From: Akkermansiaceae bacterium
GTDB lineage: Bacteria; Verrucomicrobiota; Verrucomicrobiia; Verrucomicrobiales; DEV007
Direction of reading: 5' to 3'
Length of the DNA: 64,000 nucleotides
NCBI GenBank assembly: GCA_024233005.1
Contig: JACKQE010000011.1
Coordinates: 1-64,000, forward strand
In this document: positions 44,133 through 51,498 of the stretch, one piece after another
Layout: every line of letters begins with the position of its first letter
Position numbering within the stretch: the stretch's first letter is position 1
Program-made: the position numbers and the translations under genes
The notes under the pieces: generated by a model
The model's input: only the letters and a program-made list of their open reading frames with translations
Databases searched by the model: none
Told to the model about the DNA's origin: nothing

Positions 44133-45968
44133 ATGTCTTGTGGCACCGTGACAATCGCTCCTCAGACCTTCTTCCGTTGCCAGCGAAAAGGGTTTGCGGC
44201 GTTGCTGTTGGCCATTGCAGGGATTTGGACATCCCATGGAGGTGAGGATGTTCTGACACTTTTCAAGCAGTTGGATTCCAATGGTGACGGTATTCTCAGC
44301 GGCACCGAGGCCAAGGGGTACCTTGACGGAGATTCCAACGGTGATGGCAGGCTCACGACAGACGAATTCTCGGACGGACTGGATATTGCCCGATTCAAAA
44401 AGCTCGACTCCAACCAGGACGGCTGGCTTTCCGGAAACGAGGCAAAGGGGCTCGAAGGTTACGATCAGGACGGCAATGGAGAAATCTCCCAGACTGAATA
44501 TCAGACCCGGAATCAGCAACTTCAGGGAAAAATCCCCATGGCCCAAAAGGCGCCACCCGGACCACTGGAAGTAGCCGAGCGGATTCGCAGCTTCCAGGAT
44601 ATGGGACTCTCCCTCCTCGACCCCGAAGAAAATCCTCTGACGCTCCCAGAGGCGGAACTCCCCGCGTCAACGGAGAAAGTGACCTTGGCCGTGGATTCGA
44701 AAGGCCAGTTCCACGTAATGGTCCATTCCCGGGCGTCGGGTGCAAGTCCAACCCTTGTCTACCTCTTCTCATCCGACGGTATTCAATGGCGTGCCCTTGA
44801 GATGCCTTTGGATCGCGGTCAACAACTGAGAAAATCAGACACAAGACTGGTCATTGACAGTACCGGTCTTGTCCATGTCTTCTACACCCTGGAAGCGTCA
44901 TCCAGCAGGCCAAGTGTCCGGCATGACGCCAGCCACACCCTCATGATGAGAACCGTGGGCAATGACGGATGGAGCGTGCCCCGAATGATCGGGTCAGAGG
45001 GAGGCACCTATGGCTACACCACGATGGTGGACACTGCCGGATCCCTGTGGGTGGTTTGGTGCTCATTCTTTCCCGTGGATTTGCCCAGCTCCCCGGGGAC
45101 CATGGCACCCCATTCCGGCAGTTCCGCGGTGCGCTGGTGCCGGATCAGCGGTGGGGTTCCGGAACCACCCCTGGACGATCTTATCAAACCGGTTTCCATT
45201 CCCATCAACGGAGGCTACGACGTCGCGCCGGACGCCTACGAGGCTCCCTCAGGGTATATCGCGGGGGATGGAACTCTGCACTTGATAGTTGAAAAAGTAG
45301 CCAGCACGAGCAGTTCAGAGGAGGATTGCGGACTATGCTATCTCACTGGCGCGGGACCGCTCCGAATTCTTCCCTTCAGGTTGAACGGCAATGTGGCCCG
45401 GAACCGCTTTCGCGCGGCCCTGTTACCTGGTCCCACGCCCGGCAGCGATCTCCTTGTGGTGCACAATGATCCGGCCAGAAACGAGCGCATCTCAGTTCTC
45501 GGTTATTTGCTCGAAGGGGGACAGCCATCGGGAAACCCAACCGTTCTTTACACCTGCCCTTCCGACAAGGGAGCGTTCCTCTATCCGTCTTGGGTCAGCG
45601 AGGCGGTTTCACCCGGGGGACATGGGGCGGTGGCCTTCGCCTTCGGGTGGAGAGGGTTTGGCTACACTGAACCTATTGACGCTTACTGGGCAAGAACTTC
45701 ATCAGGCCGATGGGCGACCTCCTTTGTGAACACCACCAGCAGCTGGTTGCGGGAGCGTCTGGTGGCGAACCACAATTCCCGTTCCTTCACCCTTCCCGAC
45801 CCTCGTGTGTTTGATGTGAGCACCGCTTTTGGTCCTTCCGGGGAGTGTTACGCCATCGTCGCCTACCAGCGGCAGACTTGGGGAAAGACCATTCAGGGTA
45901 TGGCCGAATCGAGTCGGAGCGAGTCCAAGGCATTTGCCATCCTGCGTTGGACCTTGCCGGGAGGATGA
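44133..45968 (+). CDS. EF-hand / BNR-type propeller protein
   Basis: The 611-residue product has a hydrophobic N terminus (FAALLLAIAGIWTSHGG) that acts as export signal, although it follows a 20-residue polar stretch. Four calcium-binding EF-hand loops lie at about residues 48, 67, 92 and 111: DSNGDGILSGTE, DSNGDGRLTTDE, DSNQDGWLSGNE and DQDGNGEISQTE, each with the DxDxDG-like ligand pattern. The rest (residues 180-605) is a beta-propeller with repeats such as VYLFSSDGIQWRALEMP, LVIDSTGLVHVFYTLE and TAFGPSGECYAIVAYQRQ, of the BNR/sialidase-like type. No catalytic residues could be assigned. The EF-hands probably stabilise or anchor the protein outside the cell. Confidence 0.78.
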   Translation: MSCGTVTIAPQTFFRCQRKGFAALLLAIAGIWTSHGGEDVLTLFKQLDSNGDGILSGTEAKGYLDGDSNGDGRLTTDEFSDGLDIARFKKLDSNQDGWLSGNEAKGLEGYDQDGNGEISQTEYQTRNQQLQGKIPMAQKAPPGPLEVAERIRSFQDMGLSLLDPEENPLTLPEAELPASTEKVTLAVDSKGQFHVMVHSRASGASPTLVYLFSSDGIQWRALEMPLDRGQQLRKSDTRLVIDSTGLVHVFYTLEASSSRPSVRHDASHTLMMRTVGNDGWSVPRMIGSEGGTYGYTTMVDTAGSLWVVWCSFFPVDLPSSPGTMAPHSGSSAVRWCRISGGVPEPPLDDLIKPVSIPINGGYDVAPDAYEAPSGYIAGDGTLHLIVEKVASTSSSEEDCGLCYLTGAGPLRILPFRLNGNVARNRFRAALLPGPTPGSDLLVVHNDPARNERISVLGYLLEGGQPSGNPTVLYTCPSDKGAFLYPSWVSEAVSPGGHGAVAFAFGWRGFGYTEPIDAYWARTSSGRWATSFVNTTSSWLRERLVANHNSRSFTLPDPRVFDVSTAFGPSGECYAIVAYQRQTWGKTIQGMAESSRSESKAFAILRWTLPGG

Positions 45969-46191
45969 ACCAGCTTGGAGGGGGATTTTTCAGCGCCCTT
46001 TTTAACGCGATTCGGGGCGGAGGGTGTCAACGGTTGGAGACACGGCCGAGGAACCGCCGACACTTGACGCCTGCCAGGAATGCCCCGCACGCCGTAAGGG
46101 ATGGCAAGCGCGCTTGATCTGGAGGCTATTTTTCATGAGACTGCTCTTCATCCGACCGCGATCCGTCATCATTTCCCACCAATCTCTTACC

Positions 46192-46806
46192 ATGTCCCGC
46201 CTGCTCTTCGCCATCCTTTGCTTCCTCGCGACTTCCGCGCCCGCCCAAACCACCGATCCCGGACCGTTCGTCGAAAAGGCGCTCGCGGCGGTTGGCGGGA
46301 GGGACAAGCTGCTGAAAATCTTTCGCATGGAGGAGATTTTTCATTTCGGCAACGCGCCGGAGCCCGCGGAGGGAAAGAAGCGCTCCACGCGCGTCTCCGT
46401 CATTGAGCAACCTTCGTTGTGGTGGATCGGGACCAAGGAGCGGGCCGTAGAACCCGCGAAGGATGACGTGAGGGCCTGGTCGTTGGACCTTCTCGTCGAT
46501 CCAAAGTCGGTGATTGAGATGATTCCCGACCTTACCGACGAGGGCCGAGTCTGCTTCGGCCTCCAAATCAGCGGCAGTGTCGATCCCGCCATGAAATGCT
46601 ATTTCGACAAGGAGACCAACCGCCTCAAGCGCCTCGACTGGCGTGCCGATTTTTACCGGTTCAGTGACTGGCGTGAGCACGATGGGCTTCACTACGCGGC
46701 CAAGACAATCATCCTCAAGCGCAAGGACGACAGCCCGTGGTTTTACCATGAGATTCTCTCCCTTGAGCGGCTTGCCAAATTGCCGGACGGGTTGGCGAGA
46801 CCCTAA
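46192..46806 (+). CDS. Small secreted LolA-like protein of unknown function
   Basis: The 204-residue protein has a signal peptide (SRLLFAILCFLATSAPAQ). The mature part begins PGPFVEKALAAVGGRDKLLK, followed by MEEIFHFGN, and continues with strands such as SLWWIGTKERAVEP and CYFDKETNRLKRLDW. This resembles the beta-baklava fold of LolA/LolB-like proteins that carry a lipid or hydrophobic molecule, but identity is only at pattern level. The start was placed at ATG 46192 before the signal peptide; an open extension to 46024 is not credible. A truncated copy lies at 42560-42708, 3.6 kb upstream. Confidence 0.7.
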   Translation: MSRLLFAILCFLATSAPAQTTDPGPFVEKALAAVGGRDKLLKIFRMEEIFHFGNAPEPAEGKKRSTRVSVIEQPSLWWIGTKERAVEPAKDDVRAWSLDLLVDPKSVIEMIPDLTDEGRVCFGLQISGSVDPAMKCYFDKETNRLKRLDWRADFYRFSDWREHDGLHYAAKTIILKRKDDSPWFYHEILSLERLAKLPDGLARP

Positions 46807-46933
46807 CCCGGCTTCTTCGGGGTTGATCCCTCTGCCCAGGGGCTGAGGGGGCTCTCCTTGGTGGCGGCCCTCCTCCGCAAAGTGATCTGGTCTGGGTTCC
46901 CTCGGGTCGCAGGAAACCGGCCTTGACGGAACT

Positions 46934-46963
46934 CTGACAATTCCACGTCTCATTCCAGATGAT
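46934..46963 (+). promoter_or_regulatory. Candidate promoter (CTGACA - N18 - GATGAT)
   Basis: CTGACA (46934-46939) matches the sigma-70 -35 consensus at five of six positions and is followed by AATT... and, after 18 bases, GATGAT (46958-46963). It lies 30 bp before the ATG of the sulfatase at 46994. The same pair occurs before 48427 at identical spacing. Confidence 0.42.
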
Positions 46964-46993
46964 GGCCTGACAACATCCGCCTAAACTGGCAGG

Positions 46994-48334
46994 ATGAAAA
47001 TACTGGTGCCCGCCATCCTGGTTTGCCTCACTCAGATGGCTTTCGCCAATGCACCGAACATCCTGTTCATCCTTGCCGATGACCAATCTTGGAACGGCAC
47101 TTCCGTTCCCATGATCCCTGGCGATGCCAGCAGCGCCAGCCGGCAATTCCGCACGCCGAATTTGGAAACATTGGCGGCACAAGGCATGATCTTTTCCCAG
47201 GCTTACGCCGCGCATTGCAAATGCGAGTGCTCGAGGGCCTCTCTGCAGATGGGACGGACAACGACGACCCTGAATGCTCCAGACAAAATGTCGAGGTACT
47301 GGAGCGCCCCGGTCACCGATTCCTTGGCAAATTCGCTGAAGCGGGCGGATTCCGCCTACCGGGCCGCCCATTTCGGGAAATGGCAATGGTTCCATTCCCC
47401 GGAGTCCATGGGTTACGATGCGAGCGACGGAATCACCATGAATGAGGACGGCAACTCGACGGATCCTGCGGATCCCAAGCTGTCCTTCAGCCTGACGCGG
47501 AAAGCGGGGGATTTCATGACCGAGCAGGTCCGCAGCGGACACCCGTTTTTTCTCCAGATGTCCTACTACGCGGTGCATCCCGTGGGCCAGGCCCTTCCCG
47601 AAACCATGGCGAAATACCGGAATCCGGGAGGCGGTGGTGCTGGTGGTGGGCGTGGCGACAGGGCCATCCTGGCGGCCATGACTGAGGATCTGGACACTTG
47701 CGTGGGCGCGTTGCTGCGCAAGCTCGACGAACTGAAGATCGCCGAAAACACCCTCGTGATCTACACCTCCGACAACGGAGGTCGCACCGGACTGCTAAAG
47801 GGAGGGAAGGGGGACCTTGGAGAGGGAGGCTTGAGGGTGCCGCTGATCGTGAGGGGACCCGGCATTCCGGCAGGTAGTTTCAGCCATATTCCCGTGATCA
47901 GTTATGATCTCATCGCCACCGTGTTGGATTTTGCGGCGCCGGGCAGCCTGCCGCCCTCGGGGCAGGAAGGTGGCAGCTGGAAGCCGCTGCTGCTCTCGGG
48001 GGGCAAGGTCCCCGTGAAGCGGCCCATCGACCGCTTTGTCTGGCATCAGGCCGTGGAGATTGAGCATCCCCAGTCCGCCATCCGGATGGGCGACTGGAAG
48101 CTCTTGCATTACTGGGATACCCAAGAAACGCAGCTTTACCACATCGCGACGGATCCCGGAGAGGCGGAGAATCTGGCTTCTGAGAACCCGGACAAGGTTG
48201 CCGCCATGGGAAGTCAGTTGACCGACCATCTCCGGGCCGGTCTTGGTGAGGCCGCCTTTGGCACGTTGGAGAGGGGAGAAATGGCGCGCGACTCCGGACG
48301 CCCCCGTCCCAAAAGACCGGCACCGGTTCCCTAG
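46994..48334 (+). CDS. Sulfatase-family protein with altered active site (A)
   Basis: A signal peptide (KILVPAILVCLTQMAFANA) leads a 446-residue type I sulfatase fold. The metal-binding aspartates are present (FILADDQSW; SDNGGRTG near residue 260), as are the GGKGDLGEGGLRVP loop and a histidine (SYYAVHPVGQA). But the formylglycine consensus CxPxR is replaced by C77-E-C79-S-R81, lacking the proline that the activating enzyme prefers, and GKWH is GKWQ (K129, Q131). The C-terminal tail ends in RPRPKRPAPVP. It is either inactive, or uses an unusual active site. A second sulfatase follows 92 bp downstream. It is close to 93 kb-independent glycan genes only by context, so substrate is unknown. Confidence 0.82.
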   Translation: MKILVPAILVCLTQMAFANAPNILFILADDQSWNGTSVPMIPGDASSASRQFRTPNLETLAAQGMIFSQAYAAHCKCECSRASLQMGRTTTTLNAPDKMSRYWSAPVTDSLANSLKRADSAYRAAHFGKWQWFHSPESMGYDASDGITMNEDGNSTDPADPKLSFSLTRKAGDFMTEQVRSGHPFFLQMSYYAVHPVGQALPETMAKYRNPGGGGAGGGRGDRAILAAMTEDLDTCVGALLRKLDELKIAENTLVIYTSDNGGRTGLLKGGKGDLGEGGLRVPLIVRGPGIPAGSFSHIPVISYDLIATVLDFAAPGSLPPSGQEGGSWKPLLLSGGKVPVKRPIDRFVWHQAVEIEHPQSAIRMGDWKLLHYWDTQETQLYHIATDPGEAENLASENPDKVAAMGSQLTDHLRAGLGEAAFGTLERGEMARDSGRPRPKRPAPVP

Positions 48335-48366
48335 CGCGGCCTGTTTTGGATTCCCATGACGAGACG

Positions 48367-48396
48367 CTGACAATTTTACCGAGACTTGGTGATGTT
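48367..48396 (+). promoter_or_regulatory. Candidate promoter (CTGACA - N18 - GATGTT)
   Basis: CTGACA (48367-48372) followed by AATT and, after 18 bases, GATGTT (48391-48396), 30 bp before the ATG of the second sulfatase at 48427. The layout equals that before 46994, suggesting each sulfatase gene has its own promoter of the same type. Confidence 0.42.
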
Positions 48397-48426
48397 TGAT
48401 TGACGTGGGAGTTTCACCTTGCCTGC

Positions 48427-49923
48427 ATGAAAACGCCATTCCTGATCCTGCAATGGGGCCTTCTGGTTCTCCTCATGTCGTCCGGGTTGCCCAGCGAGGC
48501 AATCGCCCGACAGTCTCCCAATTTCGTGGTTATCCTCGGGGAAGCCCAAGGGTGGGCCTCGATGTCAGTGCCGATGGATGATCGCCATCCCGGGGGATCG
48601 AAAAGCGAGTTCATCCTCACTCCCCATCTGGACAGCATTGCCATGGCGGGGATTCGGTTTTCCGACTTTTACGCTGCTTCGCCCCGCTGCACCCCGACCC
48701 GGGCCGCCTTGTTTACGGGCCGCAGTCCGGCTCAGCTCCACATGACCTTCGTCGGAGAAGGAAAGCAGGAAGGGACGGTGAATTCTGGAGACAAGGTCAT
48801 TCCCCCTCAGGGAACCTCCGAACTGCCGGCCGGAATCGCCACCATTGGAACGCTGCTGAAACAACAAGGCTATGCGACGGCCCATTTTGGAAAGTGGCAT
48901 TGCGGCCGGGTAAGTCCGAGGGAACATGGCTTCGATGAAACAGATGGACCCAACAGCAACGCGGGGCCCGAGAATGTGGAGAATCCCAATCCCAAGCAAG
49001 GTTATGCCATCGCCGAGCTGGGCATGGATTTCATCGCACGCCAGGTCACGGTGGGGAAGCCGTTCTATCTGCAATTGTCCCAGTATCCCGGCAAAGGGCC
49101 GCTAACCGCCCGTGCCGACACTCTTGAGTCGGTGAAAGGACGTCTCGGAACGAGAATGGATGTGAACCGGATCGGGTTGGCTGCGGGAAACGAAGAGATC
49201 GACAAGACCATTGGCCTGGTGCTGGCAAAGCTGAAAGCGTTGAACCTGATGGGGAACACCTACATCCTCTACACCGCCGACCACGGGGCGCAAGGGAGGA
49301 CCGCCAATGGACTGCTCAGCAATGGAAAAGGCACCGTTTGGGAGGGTGGCCTGCGGGTGCCCCTGCTCATCGCCGGGCCGGGCATTCCCGGAAGGACCTT
49401 CTCCCATGTCCGGGCCAGCACCGTGGACCTTCTGCCCACGGTGTTGAGCTTGGCGGGCCTGCCTCCCACCGCTCTGCCTGAAGGACTGGAGGGGGGCAGT
49501 TTGGTGAAAACGATCAGAGAAGATCCCGCCGCAGTTCCCGTCCGCAGCCGCGAAGAATTGGTGATTCACTTTCCCCATTATGACAAGGACGAGGTCGGTC
49601 CGGCTTCGGCCATCCTGTTCCGGAACTACAAGATGATCCGGGTCTATGAAACGGATGAGCGGCATCTCTTCGACATTCTCCAGGATCCCGGCGAGCGGAC
49701 CGACCTCGCCATCTCCAGACCGGAAATCGTCAAGGCTCTCGACTCCCGGATGACTGAGTATCTGGCTTCCGTCAAGGCCGGTCTGCCCACTCCCAATCCT
49801 GACTGCGACCCCGCAGGGGAGCGGTCCGGTGACCGACGCGGGGGCAAGGGAGGAGGCGGTGGCGGCAAGAGAAAAGGAACCATGACTGCCGATCCTGTGG
49901 CATCCGAGACCGTCAAGCCATGA
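48427..49923 (+). CDS. Sulfatase-family protein with altered active site (B)
   Basis: The 498-residue exported protein (signal LILQWGLLVLLMSSG) has a canonical formylglycine motif C88-T-P-T-R92 in SPRCTPTRAALFTGR, intact FGKWHCG (K156, H158), and TADHGAQG. However, the N-terminal metal-binding pair is lost: ILGEAQGW (E39, A40) stands where sulfatases have A-D-D, and the histidine following the substrate loop is not seen (LSQYPGKGPLT). Tail ends in a Gly/Lys stretch (RRGGKGGGGGGKRKG). Relative to its neighbour at 46994, opposite active-site elements are missing. The next gene starts inside its stop (ATGA at 49920), so it is cotranslated with a phosphoesterase. Confidence 0.82.
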   Translation: MKTPFLILQWGLLVLLMSSGLPSEAIARQSPNFVVILGEAQGWASMSVPMDDRHPGGSKSEFILTPHLDSIAMAGIRFSDFYAASPRCTPTRAALFTGRSPAQLHMTFVGEGKQEGTVNSGDKVIPPQGTSELPAGIATIGTLLKQQGYATAHFGKWHCGRVSPREHGFDETDGPNSNAGPENVENPNPKQGYAIAELGMDFIARQVTVGKPFYLQLSQYPGKGPLTARADTLESVKGRLGTRMDVNRIGLAAGNEEIDKTIGLVLAKLKALNLMGNTYILYTADHGAQGRTANGLLSNGKGTVWEGGLRVPLLIAGPGIPGRTFSHVRASTVDLLPTVLSLAGLPPTALPEGLEGGSLVKTIREDPAAVPVRSREELVIHFPHYDKDEVGPASAILFRNYKMIRVYETDERHLFDILQDPGERTDLAISRPEIVKALDSRMTEYLASVKAGLPTPNPDCDPAGERSGDRRGGKGGGGGGKRKGTMTADPVASETVKP

Positions 49924-51392
49924 GAGCCCTCCCCGTCACCATTCTTACCTCCTCGGTGCTGGCCGCCTTTCTGGTTGTTGGTCAGGACACTGGGAAACCC
50001 CGCAAAGGGCCCGGAAACGGTGGCTCCGGAGAAGGCAAAGGCGGACCCGGAGGGGGAGCGGAGGTGGTGTCTGCGGTGGTCCCGGACTACCTGTACAACC
50101 TCTGGCTGTGCCGTCCGGAATCCGACTCCGTCACGCTCAGCGCGCTGGCTTGGGCGGAAATGGATGGGTTGGTTGAATACGGGAACGCACCCGACCACCT
50201 CGATCTGCGGGCGGGGCCATTCCCTCTGACCTCGGGTGTTCCCCGGGAAATCGTGCTCAAAGGGTTGTCTCCGAACACGGAGGGCTTCTACCGCTGGAAT
50301 TACCGCCTCCCCGGGGATCCCTCCCCGAGACAGGATGATCTGCGGCGTTTCCACACCCGGAGGGCTCCCGGAAGCTCCTTCACGTTTACGGTCCAGGCGG
50401 ACTCACACCTTGATGTCAGCACCGATGTCCGGGTCTATCAGCAGACTCTGGCCAACATGTTGGGAGATAAACCGGATTTCATGATTGATCTGGGCGACAC
50501 CACGATGGTGGACAAATTCGGGGCCTTTTATTCCCGTGCCGAAAGCCAGTACCGTGCCCAGCGGTTTTACATCGGCCGCATTGCGCACAGCCTTCCGGTC
50601 ATTCTGACCCTCGGCAATCATGATGGTGAGCTGGGATCACGCCTCACCGGAAAGCCCGACGCCATGCCGCTCTGGTCCGTGGGGATGCGCAAGAAGTACT
50701 TCCCCAATCCCGAACCAGGCGGCATTTACAGCGGGAATGACGCCCCCTTCGAGTCTGCCGGGCTGTTGCAGAACTACTGTGCGTGGGAGTGGGGCGATGC
50801 GTTGTTTGTCACCCTCGATCCCTTCTGGCCGACACGGGAAAGAAAGGGGGAAGAAAATTGGAGCATGACCCTCGGAGACGCGCAATACCGGTGGCTGGCC
50901 AAGACCCTTGCGGACAGCCGGGCCGCTTTCAAGTTCATCTTCATCCATCATCTTGTCGGTGGGTTGGGGCGTGACGTCCGGGGAGGAGTCACTGCGGCTC
51001 CCTTCATGGAATGGGGGGGCAAAAATGCCGATGGCACGGATGGATTCGCTCGGCACCGTCCCGGGTGGGACCTGCCGATCCACCGGTTGCTGGTGCAGCA
51101 CGGCGTCAGCATCGTGTTCCATGGCCATGACCATCTTTACGCGAAGGAAGAACTGGATGGCATCGTCTACCAGGAAGTGCCCCAGCCCGGACACCCCACT
51201 GGAGGCACCCGCAGTGCGGCGGAATATGGCTACACTGGAGTCATTCTGGGAAGCTCCGGCCATCTTCGGGTGACCGTCAAGCCCGGCGAAGCGGCTGTCG
51301 ACTACGTGCGGTCCGCCGTGGAAGGGGTGACCAAACCCGGGCTCGGCAATGGTTCGGTGGACCACCATTACTCTGTGGCTCCCCGGTCTTGA
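49920..51392 (+). CDS. Secreted metallophosphoesterase
   Basis: The start overlaps the sulfatase stop. The 490-residue protein has a signal (RALPVTILTSSVLAAFLVVG), a Gly-rich spacer (GNGGSGEGKGGPGGG), a fibronectin-like N-terminal domain ending in FHTRRAPG, and a calcineurin-type catalytic domain. The metal ligands are complete: QADSHLD, DLGDTTMVD, LGNHDGE, FIHHLVGG and FHGHDHLYA. It follows the PhoD/purple acid phosphatase-like architecture. The natural substrate is unknown. Coupling with a degenerate sulfatase is unusual and suggests phosphate and sulfate groups are removed from the same extracellular substrate. Confidence 0.88.
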   Translation: MRALPVTILTSSVLAAFLVVGQDTGKPRKGPGNGGSGEGKGGPGGGAEVVSAVVPDYLYNLWLCRPESDSVTLSALAWAEMDGLVEYGNAPDHLDLRAGPFPLTSGVPREIVLKGLSPNTEGFYRWNYRLPGDPSPRQDDLRRFHTRRAPGSSFTFTVQADSHLDVSTDVRVYQQTLANMLGDKPDFMIDLGDTTMVDKFGAFYSRAESQYRAQRFYIGRIAHSLPVILTLGNHDGELGSRLTGKPDAMPLWSVGMRKKYFPNPEPGGIYSGNDAPFESAGLLQNYCAWEWGDALFVTLDPFWPTRERKGEENWSMTLGDAQYRWLAKTLADSRAAFKFIFIHHLVGGLGRDVRGGVTAAPFMEWGGKNADGTDGFARHRPGWDLPIHRLLVQHGVSIVFHGHDHLYAKEELDGIVYQEVPQPGHPTGGTRSAAEYGYTGVILGSSGHLRVTVKPGEAAVDYVRSAVEGVTKPGLGNGSVDHHYSVAPRS

Positions 51393-51498
51393 GGCAGGCG
51401 TTCATCCGGGAGTTGAAAAAGACCCCGGACCATTGTTGAGTGCCCGCGGATGGTCCGGTCTTGGCGCCGGTGGTCCACTTGTTCCAGCTCCCAGCATC

